Origin: Marivita sp030148515
Lineage (GTDB): Bacteria; Pseudomonadota; Alphaproteobacteria; Rhodobacterales; Rhodobacteraceae
Length of the DNA stretch: 64,000 nucleotides
Assembly: GCF_048006345.1 (NCBI RefSeq)
Contig: NZ_CP180351.1
Span: 2,604,001-2,668,000 of the forward strand
Direction of reading: 5' to 3'
The notes below the pieces were generated by a model. It was not told the origin of the DNA and did not search any database. It was given only the letters and a program-made list of their open reading frames with translations. Positions 8,735 to 17,523 of this stretch are shown piece by piece (position 1 is the stretch's first letter; each line of letters begins with the position of its first letter). A program made the translations under genes and the position numbers.

Positions 8735-8853
8735 GAGTCAGTGTCGTCTACGCGGCATGGGAGTGACCCTTCCCGCTCAAAAGCTTTTGTGGGCGTGGGT
8801 ATGACGGAGCGTTGGTTAAGGACCTCGAAACGGGGCGTGCGGTGCCACGCCTA

Positions 8854-9531
8854 TCAGATGTCAAGATCCATCCAGACCGGCAGATGATCGGACGCGCGGC
8901 GCGCCTCGCCCTGCTCGAACACCCCTGCCCCGGCCACTCGCAAGCCGCGCCCCACGGCAAAGCGATCCAGCGGCGCGATGGGACGGGAGGCATGAAAACT
9001 GCGTCCGGGACTGATGACGTCAAAGGCATGTTCCAGAATGTCGAAGCCGATGCGCGGCGACCATTCGTTGAAATCACCAGCGATCACCGCCCTGTCCGTC
9101 CGCGCCGCCAACTCATCCAGCAAATGCGCCAGTTGCAACTGACGGCAGCCTCGGCGCAGGCCCAGATGGGTGCCCACAAGCGTCAGACGTGTCCGTGGTC
9201 CTTCAAGATCGGCGATCAGCGCGCCACGCGGTTCGATCCCCGGCAGGCTCAGACGTTCGGTCGCGCCGATGCGCCAGCCGTCCCGCACCAAAAGCGCGTT
9301 GCCGTGCCAACCGGAACTTGGCCCGTTGGTGACATTGAGCACGCGCAGCCCGGTGTGTTCGAACAGCGCGTCTTCGGGCAGCACGGCGGGACGCGCCCCC
9401 AGCCGTTTGTCCGCCTCCTGCAGCGCCACCACATCAGCATCAAGCTCGGCCAACACACGGATGATCCGCAACGGATCGCGCCGCCAATCCAGCCCCACCG
9501 CCTTGCGGATGTTGTAGCTGGCGATCCGCAT
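8854..9531 (-). CDS. endonuclease/exonuclease/phosphatase family protein
   Basis: 225 residues with the motifs of the DNase I-like metal-dependent hydrolase fold: MRIASYNIRKA at the N-terminus, VVALQEAD (metal-binding Glu), AVIAGDFNEW (catalytic Asp and Asn) and RRASDHLPVW (catalytic Asp-His). The substrate could be nucleic acid or a phospholipid/sphingolipid head group. The ATG overlaps the stop of the upstream phospholipase D gene (TGATG), so the two are translated together; that pairing makes a lipid-related substrate plausible but unproven. Confidence 0.85.
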   Translation of the reverse strand: MRIASYNIRKAVGLDWRRDPLRIIRVLAELDADVVALQEADKRLGARPAVLPEDALFEHTGLRVLNVTNGPSSGWHGNALLVRDGWRIGATERLSLPGIEPRGALIADLEGPRTRLTLVGTHLGLRRGCRQLQLAHLLDELAARTDRAVIAGDFNEWSPRIGFDILEHAFDVISPGRSFHASRPIAPLDRFAVGRGLRVAGAGVFEQGEARRASDHLPVWMDLDI

Positions 9532-10934
9532 CACAGCACCGGGGCAAACAGGCGGGCGATCCGCGCCAGCATGCCAACGATCATGTTGCGATCCGAAAGG
9601 TCGATGTCCACCCGCGTGGCATTGCCGAAATCGGTGCTCAGCATCGTCTCGACCTCGGACGCGGCGGTCTTGCCCTCCATCACCACTGTCAGTTCGAAAT
9701 TGAGCAGGCCCGAACGGACATCCAGATTGATTGACCCGATCGATGTCAGGTCATCATCCACCAGCGCGACCTTCTGATGCACAAACGCCGGATCATAGGT
9801 CCAGATTTCACCGCCCACAGAGCGCAGGTCGTCGAAATAGGCCATCGCCGCGAAATAGGTGATGTAGTGATCGGCCCGGCCCGGAACGAGGATCTTGACG
9901 TCGACTCCCCGCAAGGCGGCAAAGCGCAGCGCGGTCAGCACGTCGCGGTCGGGTACGAAATAGGGCGTCGAGATCCAGAGGCGCCCTTGTGCGGCATGGG
10001 CCAGCGCGATGAAATAAAGATTGCCCGCAGCGATTTCCTCGGCCGGGGACGGGGCAAGTGCCACGGCTCTCAGAGGGCCAGCGGGTGCCGGCGTGGATGC
10101 GGCGATGTCGCCAAGGTCTTCGCCGGTGGCCCACATCCAGTCCGAGGAGAAATGCAGCGCAAGCTGCGCCACGACAGGGCCGCGAAAGCGCGCAAAGGTG
10201 TCGCGCCACGGGCCAATGGATGGGTTCCGCCCGACATAGGTTTTCGACACATTCAGACCGCCGGTAAAGGCGACGGTGTTGTCGATCACAACAAGTTTGC
10301 GGTGATTGCGGAAGTTGAGCTGAAACGGCCCAAGCAAGCGACTTGGCCCCTTCGGCCGCGCCAGCCTTATGCCTGCCTGTTCCAGCGACCTCTTGAAGCC
10401 GCGCGGCAGACCGAAGAACGGCAGTTCGTCATGCAGCAACCAGACCGACACGCCAGCCTTCGCACGCTCGATCAGGGCATCCCGCAGGACACGACCGATG
10501 TCGTCATCCTCAATCGTATAGAACTGCACGAAAAGCGTGTGCTGCGCGGATCGGATCGCCTCTTGCACGGCCTCATAGGTCGCGTGCCCATCGACGAGCA
10601 GCGACATGTCGTTGCCATCGGTCACCGGTAGGCGCGCAATCCGCGCAAACGTGTCGAGCCGCGACGGTTCGTGTGTGACATTGGCCTCGGAGGCCATATC
10701 AAAGATGTCTTCGTCGGATTTCCGGCGGTCGCGTTCAAAGCTTTTGTAATCGGCATGGCCGAACACAAGGTAAAGCAACGTGCCGAAAATGGGCAAAAGC
10801 AGGATGAGCAGAATCCATGCCGTCGCCCCTTGCGGCGTACGGGAGGTCAGGAGCGCGCGGTAGGCCGCAAACAGCCCAAGCGCCGCAAGAGCCGCAGCGA
10901 TGGCGGCGTTGGTGAGCGTGATAAATTCAGCCAT
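9531..10934 (-). CDS. cardiolipin synthase-like phospholipase D protein
   Basis: About 467 residues. An N-terminal segment (roughly 5-60) holds two membrane helices of the PLDc_N type. Two HKD catalytic motifs follow: His212-x-Lys214...Asp219 and His387-x-Lys389...Asp394. This arrangement matches bacterial cardiolipin synthases, which join two phosphatidylglycerol molecules at the inner membrane. The ATG at 10934 is preferred over a TTG one codon earlier. The gene lies between the two halves of the formate dehydrogenase locus but on the opposite strand, with no obvious functional connection. Confidence 0.88.
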   Translation of the reverse strand: MAEFITLTNAAIAAALAALGLFAAYRALLTSRTPQGATAWILLILLLPIFGTLLYLVFGHADYKSFERDRRKSDEDIFDMASEANVTHEPSRLDTFARIARLPVTDGNDMSLLVDGHATYEAVQEAIRSAQHTLFVQFYTIEDDDIGRVLRDALIERAKAGVSVWLLHDELPFFGLPRGFKRSLEQAGIRLARPKGPSRLLGPFQLNFRNHRKLVVIDNTVAFTGGLNVSKTYVGRNPSIGPWRDTFARFRGPVVAQLALHFSSDWMWATGEDLGDIAASTPAPAGPLRAVALAPSPAEEIAAGNLYFIALAHAAQGRLWISTPYFVPDRDVLTALRFAALRGVDVKILVPGRADHYITYFAAMAYFDDLRSVGGEIWTYDPAFVHQKVALVDDDLTSIGSINLDVRSGLLNFELTVVMEGKTAASEVETMLSTDFGNATRVDIDLSDRNMIVGMLARIARLFAPVL

Positions 10935-11131
10935 CAACCGTCAATTCTACGTCCGTCTTCATTTCAGAATGGCTTGCTGTTGGCATCATCTTTAGTATCC
11001 TGACAAAGGTGTATGGCTCGCCCATGTTTTGCGGTCCGACATCGTCAAAAAATACGGTCAAACCTGACCCAAAAACACTGCATTTCGCAAGGCCGGGCGT
11101 TTCATGCGCCCATTAGGGAGGACGCAGGGAT

Positions 11132-12382
11132 ATGCGTGACATTCGACACTACATCCTTGGTTGCATCATGGCCGCACTGGCCGTTCTGGTTCTGGCATCG
11201 TGGCTGACCACGGGTATGGCAAACGCACAAGAGGCCGGTTCCGTTGCAACCGAGACCGAGATCGATCGCTCTGCTACGGGTGGGGCTACGACGTTGGAAG
11301 ACATCATGCGTCGCCAGCAAGGCTTGCCTGTCGACAATTCATTCCGGGCCGAAAACATCGGCGATCCGTCGGCTGCCGCTGGCATCACCGATCAGTTGGG
11401 CACCCTTGGTGGCGCCTCCGATCCCGATCTGTGGCGCGGGATGCGGTTCAACGCGGCGGATGTCACCACGCAGGCGCGCGGACCGGCTGCCGATGTGCTC
11501 ATCCAGGACCGCGGCATGTGGTGGCTGCTGTTCCGCGAAGGCCCGTTGCTGACCTATGGCGGCTATCTGCTCTTGGGGACCATCGGCGCGCTGGTGTTGT
11601 TTTTCCTGCTGCGCGGTCGGGTCAAGATCGACGGTGAAAAGACCGGACGCCGCATCGAGCGCTTCAAGAACTTCGAACGCTTCGGTCATTGGCTTTTGGC
11701 GGGGTCGTTCATCTTGTTGGGGATCACCGGTCTGGTGTCCCTCATGGGACGCAAATTCCTGATTCCGACCATCGGACACGAAAGCTATGCGCTGATCGCG
11801 GGGGCGTCGAAATGGATACATAACAACGTGTCCTGGGCCTTCATGCTGGCGCTGGTGATGGTCTTCGTGATGTGGGTCGTGCACAACTTCCCCGACAAGA
11901 CAGACCTCAAGTGGCTGGCCAAGGGCGGTGGTCTTTTCGGCGGCGGACATCCCCCAGCCAAGAAGTTCAACGCGGGTCAAAAACTGATATTCTGGTCGGT
12001 GATCATTCTGGGCGGGTCCATCTCGGTCTCTGGTCTGTCGCTGCTGTTCCCGTTCGAACTGCCGATGTTTGCCAAAACCTTTGCCATCCTGAACACCACC
12101 GGCCTGCCGGAAATGCTGGGCTTTGGTATCCTGCCCGAAGCCATGACTCCGCATGAAGAGATGCAGTATGCGCAGCTCTGGCACGCGATTGTCAGCTTTG
12201 TGCTGATGGCGATCATTCTGGCGCATATCTATATCGGCTCGGTCGGCATGGAAGGCGCCTATGACGCGATGGGCACCGGCATGGTCGAGGAACAGTGGGC
12301 CAAAGAGCACCACAGCCTGTGGGTCGAAGAAGTGAAGAAGCGGGAAAACAAGGCGCCCAGCGGCGCCACCCCCGCCGAGTAA
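11132..12382 (+). CDS. fdhC: formate dehydrogenase cytochrome b556 (gamma) subunit
   Basis: 416 residues: a signal-like first helix (about 8-32), a periplasmic segment to about residue 135, then at least four membrane helices. The conserved RIERFKNFERFGHWLL motif with a heme-ligand histidine and later histidines in WIHNN, VVHNFPD, LWHAI and LAHIYIG mark the FdoI/FdnI-type di-heme cytochrome b. It takes electrons from FdhB and reduces quinone. The extra N-terminal periplasmic stretch is longer than in E. coli FdnI. A GGGAGG ribosome site lies upstream. It starts a separate transcript from fdhAB. Confidence 0.93.
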   Translation: MRDIRHYILGCIMAALAVLVLASWLTTGMANAQEAGSVATETEIDRSATGGATTLEDIMRRQQGLPVDNSFRAENIGDPSAAAGITDQLGTLGGASDPDLWRGMRFNAADVTTQARGPAADVLIQDRGMWWLLFREGPLLTYGGYLLLGTIGALVLFFLLRGRVKIDGEKTGRRIERFKNFERFGHWLLAGSFILLGITGLVSLMGRKFLIPTIGHESYALIAGASKWIHNNVSWAFMLALVMVFVMWVVHNFPDKTDLKWLAKGGGLFGGGHPPAKKFNAGQKLIFWSVIILGGSISVSGLSLLFPFELPMFAKTFAILNTTGLPEMLGFGILPEAMTPHEEMQYAQLWHAIVSFVLMAIILAHIYIGSVGMEGAYDAMGTGMVEEQWAKEHHSLWVEEVKKRENKAPSGATPAE

Positions 12383-12383
12383 C

Positions 12384-13688
12384 ATGCGCACGGCTTTGGC
12401 CACTTCTGCGGCCCTGTTTTGGGCGACCTCCGGGGCCGCAGGCGATTTTTTCACACTCCAAGGTCATGGCGGCCCCATCATGGGGATCGCCGTGTCCGAG
12501 ACCGACCAGATCGCCACCGTGAGTTTCGACAATGCGGTGGGGCTTTGGTCGGATCAGATGCCTGTGTGGTTTGACGGGCACGAGGCGGCGGTCAACGCCG
12601 TGCTCTTTGCGCCGGATGGCCGGATCTATTCAGCGGGTGACGATTTCACGCTGCGGGTCTGGGCTGCCGACGGGACGACGGTTGCGGTTCGCGATGGGCA
12701 CAAGGGAAAGGTTGTGTCTTTGGCCCTGTCTCCGGACGGGACGATGGTGGCGTCGGCCAGTTGGGACGGGAGCATCGGGCTCTGGCCTGTGGACGGCGGC
12801 GCGCCGGTGTTTCTGACCGGGCATAGCGGGCCGGTGAATGACGTGGCGTTTACCCGTGACGGTCTGGGCCTTTATTCCGCCTCGGCCGATGGCAGCATTC
12901 GGTTGTGGGATTTGTCCATCAACAGCGAACGCCAGCGGGTGATCGAACACGGGTTCGGCGTGAACGAGCTTGAGCTGAACGAAGACGCGGGCTGGCTCGC
13001 CTATGGCGCTGTCGATGGCGGGACACGGGCAATTGATCTTGCGACCGGAGACACGCTGGCCGATCTGACGCTGGAGCGGCGACCGATCCTGTCGATGGCC
13101 ACCAGTCCGGATGGCATGACGCTCGCCGTGGGGGATGGCGAGGGGTATATCATGGTGGTCGACACGCCGAACTGGCGCATCGCCCGCGATTTCCGCGCAA
13201 CCGAACGCGGCCCGGTCTGGGCTCTGGCGTTTTCCAACGATGGGACCAACATCCATGCGGGCGGGCTGGACCCGCGCATGTATTCCTGGCCCATCGCCGC
13301 GATGGGCGAGGCCGATCCGATGGCAACCGGATCGCCGTCTTTCCTGCAGGCCGCCGACACGATGCCAAATGGCGAGCGGCAATTCATGCGCAAATGCTCG
13401 ATCTGTCATACACTGACGCCGGGCAGCGCGCGCCGCGCCGGGCCGAGCCTCTATGACCTGTTCGGCAGGCAGGCGGGCACTGTCGAGGATTACACCTATT
13501 CCGACGCGTTGAACGGGTCGGACATCATTTGGGACGAAGACACGATTGATGCTCTTTTCGATATCGGACCAGAGCATTACATACCCGGCACCAAGATGCC
13601 GATGCAGCGGATCACAGGGGCGCAGGACCGCGCCGATCTTGTGACCTATCTGCGTGAGACAACCGCACCTGAGGAGAGTTCGCAGTGA
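12384..13688 (+). CDS. WD40 propeller fused to cytochrome c
   Basis: 434 residues with a signal peptide (about 1-20, ending near SGAAG). Seven WD-like repeats follow, four of them with clear GH...W spacing (ends SFDNAVGLW, GDDFTLRVW, SWDGSIGLW, SADGSIRLW) and three weaker, enough for one complete beta-propeller. The C-terminal 100 residues are a class I cytochrome c with Cys338-x-x-Cys341-His342 and a likely axial methionine in GTKMPMQ. The gene begins two bases after fdhC, so it is surely co-transcribed. It is probably periplasmic and may accept electrons from, or scaffold, the formate dehydrogenase complex; this is inference. Confidence 0.88.
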   Translation: MRTALATSAALFWATSGAAGDFFTLQGHGGPIMGIAVSETDQIATVSFDNAVGLWSDQMPVWFDGHEAAVNAVLFAPDGRIYSAGDDFTLRVWAADGTTVAVRDGHKGKVVSLALSPDGTMVASASWDGSIGLWPVDGGAPVFLTGHSGPVNDVAFTRDGLGLYSASADGSIRLWDLSINSERQRVIEHGFGVNELELNEDAGWLAYGAVDGGTRAIDLATGDTLADLTLERRPILSMATSPDGMTLAVGDGEGYIMVVDTPNWRIARDFRATERGPVWALAFSNDGTNIHAGGLDPRMYSWPIAAMGEADPMATGSPSFLQAADTMPNGERQFMRKCSICHTLTPGSARRAGPSLYDLFGRQAGTVEDYTYSDALNGSDIIWDEDTIDALFDIGPEHYIPGTKMPMQRITGAQDRADLVTYLRETTAPEESSQ

Positions 13689-13816
13689 AAGCCATGCTAC
13701 TTGGATTTGTCGCCATCGCCGTGATCGCCGTTGGCGCGGATTATACGCTGGATCAGATGGGGTGGAGCGCCGCTGAGCAGGGCGCGTCCCCTTCCAATGT
13801 GCGTTTGGGCAACTGA
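13685..13816 (+). CDS. 43-residue membrane ORF after the WD40-cytochrome gene
   Basis: A GTG start overlaps the stop of the WD40-cytochrome gene (GTGA) and gives 43 residues. Residues 3-18 (AMLLGFVAIAVIAVGA) form one hydrophobic helix, followed by a short polar tail. It could be a cleaved signal or a single-span membrane peptide. The overlap and the position at the end of the fdhC operon support translation. No family is recognised. Confidence 0.6.
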   Translation: MKAMLLGFVAIAVIAVGADYTLDQMGWSAAEQGASPSNVRLGN

Positions 13817-13820
13817 CCGG

Positions 13821-14624
13821 TCAGGTACCGACCTGAAGCACCGACGTTTTCTGCCGCAGCATCGCAATCACACTTAGTGCTGTGATCTTGCCTGTGGCCG
13901 GGTTTTCTGCGGTCGGGCGGTTCTGGATCGTCATGGTGAAGTCTGAACTGTCCGACACAACGCGGACGGTGTGCTGGTTCTTTTCAAGCGACGGGTCGGC
14001 CCAAACCTCCATCCGGGTTTTGTCGGTGCCGTAGCCTGCAAGGCTGACCGCGACTGCGACGTTCACGTTGGCCGGGAACACCTTGGCCACATCGGTGACC
14101 GCGCCGCCCATCACCAACTTCGGTTCTGTCAGGTTACTAAGATCGATGTTGTTGTCGATCACGTAAGGTGCCTTGGCGAGGCCTGCGACGGGTTTGCGGG
14201 TCTCGATCACGACCGATTCCAGATTGCCGACCGCAGCCCCCTTGATCGCGTCGAGGCCGAGAATTGCGCCTGATGGGATGAGGATCTTCGCTCCGGTTTC
14301 GGCCGCACGGTCGAACAGCGCCTGCTGGCCCATCAACTGGCTGGCCGACAGGACGATCAATTCCTTGCCTGCCTCAACGGTGGGCACGGCCAGTTCCATG
14401 AACAACTGCGGCGGCAGGGTTTCGACGACGATGTCGCAATGATCCGCGATCTCGCTCAGGGAATAGACCGGGGCGGGTTTCGACAGGGTCGCATTCGCCT
14501 CGGCGGCGCGGTCTGCGGTGCGGGCGCTGATGCCCCCCAATTCGCAGCCGGGAATGCCGCCGCGATCCAGTTCCTGAGCGACGTGCAGCCCGATGGCGCC
14601 AAGTCCTGCTATTCCGATTTTCAT
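13821..14624 (-). CDS. nadX: L-aspartate dehydrogenase family protein
   Basis: 267 residues, the typical length. An N-terminal NAD(P)-binding motif is present (MKIGIAGLGAIGLHVA), as are the ETLPPQ, PSGAILGLDA and VFPANVNVAVAVSLAG motifs that characterise the aspartate dehydrogenase (DUF108/NadX) family. The enzyme oxidises L-aspartate to iminoaspartate, or runs in the reductive direction. The start overlaps the stop of the aminotransferase gene, so the two work together. There are no NAD biosynthesis genes next to it, so a role in amino-acid catabolism is more likely than in NAD synthesis. The substrate is inferred. Confidence 0.85.
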   Translation of the reverse strand: MKIGIAGLGAIGLHVAQELDRGGIPGCELGGISARTADRAAEANATLSKPAPVYSLSEIADHCDIVVETLPPQLFMELAVPTVEAGKELIVLSASQLMGQQALFDRAAETGAKILIPSGAILGLDAIKGAAVGNLESVVIETRKPVAGLAKAPYVIDNNIDLSNLTEPKLVMGGAVTDVAKVFPANVNVAVAVSLAGYGTDKTRMEVWADPSLEKNQHTVRVVSDSSDFTMTIQNRPTAENPATGKITALSVIAMLRQKTSVLQVGT

Positions 14625-15835
14625 GCCCTGTACCTTTCGACCATATCTACAATTCTGTGTGCTGCAGCGACCGACGCCGCGTGATCCTGTGAGAAGTTCA
14701 AACGCACGCTGGAATGCGTGTGCGGTGAGAATTCCGACCCCGGTGTGACCGTGACCCCGGCCTGAAGGCGCAGGAGGCGGACAAAATCCTCGGGTGAGAC
14801 CACCAGTTTGGGCAGTTCCGGGAAAAGGTAGCTGCCCGCCTGTGGGCAGGCGGTCCGGAAACCGGCATCGCGGAAGATCTTGAGCAGGTCGTCACGGATT
14901 GCCTCGTGCTGGGCAATGCGGGTGTCCATCCAGCCTTCGGGTTCGTGGAACCATGTCTTGAGCGCGGCTTGGGAATAGCCCGCAGCACGCAGAGACACGA
15001 TAGCCTGCAGTTTTTCCATTCGGTCGATCAAAGGGGCCGAGCCGAAGGCAACGCCAAGGCGGAAGCCGCTGAGGGATTCCGTTTTGGACGGCCCCATGAT
15101 GGTGATCAGGTTCTCGGGTCGCGTCGCGCAGGCGCGCATGTGGGTGTAGGTCTCGCCACTGTAGCGCAGGCGGGAATAGAGCTGATCGACAATCACAGTC
15201 ACATTGTGCTCTGCCGCGAGGCGGGCGATTTCGATGATCGCGTCTTCGGATGTGACCACGCCGGTCGGGTTGTTGGGGGTAGAGAAGACCAGCACCTCGG
15301 CCCCGGCGTTGAACGCCGCTTCCAACTGGCCAAGGTCCGGGCCGCGCTGCGGGGCGTCTTCGTGGTAGTGGAGGGCAACCGGCATGATCTCACCGCCGAA
15401 GAAGGCGACGAGTTTGCGGTTGGCAAAGTAGTCCGGCTCCATAATGGCAACCTTGGTGCCCCGGTCCACCACTGCACCAAGCGCCAGAAACAGCGCGCCT
15501 TGGGTGCCGGGGGTGATGATCAGCTCATCCACCGGATCGACCGGTGCGCCTGTAAAGGCGGCAAGGCTCGCGGCCACGTCTGCGCGGATCGCGGCGGCAC
15601 CGCGATATTCGGTATAGGCCTGTGACCCACCCTCCTTAAACCCGGCTTCCCATGCGGCCCGTGCGCCGGGGGTGGGTTCGAACGCGTCGACATCGCCATG
15701 CGAGAAATCGACCGGAGTGCCGGGCAGGATATCGCCGCGCATCACCGATTTCAGATCGTCCGCGTTCTGGCGCACCTCTTGTCCCGGCGCGTTGTCTGCG
15801 CCCAGCCGTGCGAATTTCGCGTCAAGACTGCTCAT
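14621..15835 (-). CDS. pyridoxal-phosphate aminotransferase, class I/II
   Basis: 404 residues with the fold-type I aminotransferase landmarks: FSTPNNPTG, VIVDQLYSRLRY (Asp and Tyr contacting the cofactor) and GPSKTESLSGFRLG, where the lysine forms the Schiff base. It is the first gene of a two-gene unit with the aspartate dehydrogenase, which suggests a coupled transamination and dehydrogenation pathway. The amino donor and acceptor cannot be read from sequence. It diverges from the xylulokinase gene. Confidence 0.85.
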   Translation of the reverse strand: MSSLDAKFARLGADNAPGQEVRQNADDLKSVMRGDILPGTPVDFSHGDVDAFEPTPGARAAWEAGFKEGGSQAYTEYRGAAAIRADVAASLAAFTGAPVDPVDELIITPGTQGALFLALGAVVDRGTKVAIMEPDYFANRKLVAFFGGEIMPVALHYHEDAPQRGPDLGQLEAAFNAGAEVLVFSTPNNPTGVVTSEDAIIEIARLAAEHNVTVIVDQLYSRLRYSGETYTHMRACATRPENLITIMGPSKTESLSGFRLGVAFGSAPLIDRMEKLQAIVSLRAAGYSQAALKTWFHEPEGWMDTRIAQHEAIRDDLLKIFRDAGFRTACPQAGSYLFPELPKLVVSPEDFVRLLRLQAGVTVTPGSEFSPHTHSSVRLNFSQDHAASVAAAHRIVDMVERYRA

Positions 15836-15946
15836 CTGTCCCTCCCTTGTGTTCCGTCTTATCTAGCCCGGCAGGCAGGCTTGCGCCAGTTCCAGAACGC
15901 GATCAGGTGGCTTGCGCCGTTGTTAGCGCTGACGTAAAGCTGCGGC

Positions 15947-17383
15947 ATGTTTCTGGGCATCGACATAGGCACATCGGCGGTCAAGGTAATCTGCACCGAT
16001 GGTGACGTCATTCATGCTTCGGCGACCGCCAATCTGACAGTTCAATCGCCACATCCGGGCTGGTCGGAACAGGACCCCCAGGCATGGTGGTCGGCGGTTC
16101 GGGCTGCGTTGAACGAGGTTGCCGGGACGGTTCCGTTGTCCGGTGTGACCGGGATTGGTCTGTCGGGACAGATGCATGGGGCGGTTCTGTTGGATAGTGC
16201 TCGGGACGTGCTACGTCCCGCGATCCTGTGGAATGACAGCCGGTCGACCGAGGATTGCGCGCATCTGCAAGCGGCGTTGCCAGAGATCGGCACAATTGCC
16301 GGGGTGCTTCCCCTGCCCGGCTTTACCGCGCCCAAGCTGATGTGGGTGGCGCGGGAAGAGCCGCAGGTCCATGCGCGGATCGCGCATATCCTGCTGCCCA
16401 AGGATTACATCGGCCTGCGCCTGCATGGTGAGCTTGTCACGGACCGATCGGATGCGGCGGGGACGTTGTGGCTGGATCAGGGTGCGCGTGAGTGGAGCGC
16501 GGCTGTGGCCGGGGCGAGTGCCACGGAGATGGCTTGGCTGCCGCGTCTGGCTGACGGGCATGAGGTGGCGGGTCAGATCACGGCTGCGGCCGCGGCCGAG
16601 ACCGGGTTGCCTGCGGGCATTCCTGTCGTCGCAGGTGGCGGCGATGCCGCAACCGGGGCAGTGTCGCTGGGCGCGACTGAGGCGGGACGCGGGTTCATCT
16701 CGCTTGGGACATCGGGGCAGTTGTTCGTGGCGGGCGATGCCTATCATCCGAACCCGGCCAAATTCGTGCATGCCTTTGCCCATACGGTGCCAGAGCGCTG
16801 GTATCAGATGGCGGCGATGCTGAATGGGGCGCGGCCGATTGCGTGGCTAGCGGGGCAGTTGCAGATCAGTGCGGGTGAGGTTGTCGACTTGGCCGAGAGT
16901 GCTGACCCGAACCGCGTGCCGATCTTCCTGCCCTATCTGACCGGCGAACGCAGTCCGCATGGTGATCCGCATATCCGTGCCGGTTTCTTTGGGCTGGAGG
17001 ACAGCACGGATCGCGCCGCGCTCTGTCGGGCGGTGCTTGAGGCGGTGGCCTTTACCTTTGCCGATGCCGTTGACAGTTTTGGCGACACCGTTGCCGGTCT
17101 TCCGCATCTGGCCGCAATCGGCGGCGGCAGCAAATCGCCCTTCCTGTTGCAACTGATCGCCAATGCGACGGGTCAGCGGATCGGGCGGACCGTTGGATCG
17201 GATGCAGGCCCCGCCATGGGGGCTGCCCGGCTGGCGGCCTGTGGCATGGGTGCGATGAGCCTGTCTGATCTGGGGCACCAACCCGAGATCGCGGATTGGT
17301 TTGATCCAACTTCGGTCCCGGACCTCGACGGCCGCTTGCAGCGGTATCGTGCGCTTTACCAAGCCCTTAAGCCTTTGCGCTGA
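15947..17383 (+). CDS. xylB: xylulokinase
   Basis: 478 residues of the FGGY sugar kinase family. The N-terminal ATP/sugar motif MFLGIDIGTSAVKVI, the GLSGQMHGAVLLD segment and the C-terminal GGGSKSPFLLQLIAN motif (FGGY signature region) all match XylB. It phosphorylates D-xylulose, the product that sorbitol or xylitol-type dehydrogenases and arabitol oxidation can feed into the pentose phosphate pathway. In Rhodobacter sphaeroides the smo/mtlK polyol genes are also linked to a xylB, and the same group follows here. Confidence 0.9.
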   Translation: MFLGIDIGTSAVKVICTDGDVIHASATANLTVQSPHPGWSEQDPQAWWSAVRAALNEVAGTVPLSGVTGIGLSGQMHGAVLLDSARDVLRPAILWNDSRSTEDCAHLQAALPEIGTIAGVLPLPGFTAPKLMWVAREEPQVHARIAHILLPKDYIGLRLHGELVTDRSDAAGTLWLDQGAREWSAAVAGASATEMAWLPRLADGHEVAGQITAAAAAETGLPAGIPVVAGGGDAATGAVSLGATEAGRGFISLGTSGQLFVAGDAYHPNPAKFVHAFAHTVPERWYQMAAMLNGARPIAWLAGQLQISAGEVVDLAESADPNRVPIFLPYLTGERSPHGDPHIRAGFFGLEDSTDRAALCRAVLEAVAFTFADAVDSFGDTVAGLPHLAAIGGGSKSPFLLQLIANATGQRIGRTVGSDAGPAMGAARLAACGMGAMSLSDLGHQPEIADWFDPTSVPDLDGRLQRYRALYQALKPLR

Positions 17384-17523
17384 TCCTTGGCACCGCGTGA
17401 CGCACTATGCGGCACCGCCTGCGGCATGGGACAGAAACTTTACGCGCATTGTTGATTTTTTGCGCGCGATAAGAAATTGTCAAAATTGGATAGAGTATTC
17501 CGACGCGTCTGCAGGGCCCCACA

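Noticed and set aside
8397..8804. Frames of 60-135 codons in the gap after the fdhAB terminator
   Set aside because: They run through palindromic repeats, have no ribosome site and give low-complexity, cysteine- and arginine-rich products.
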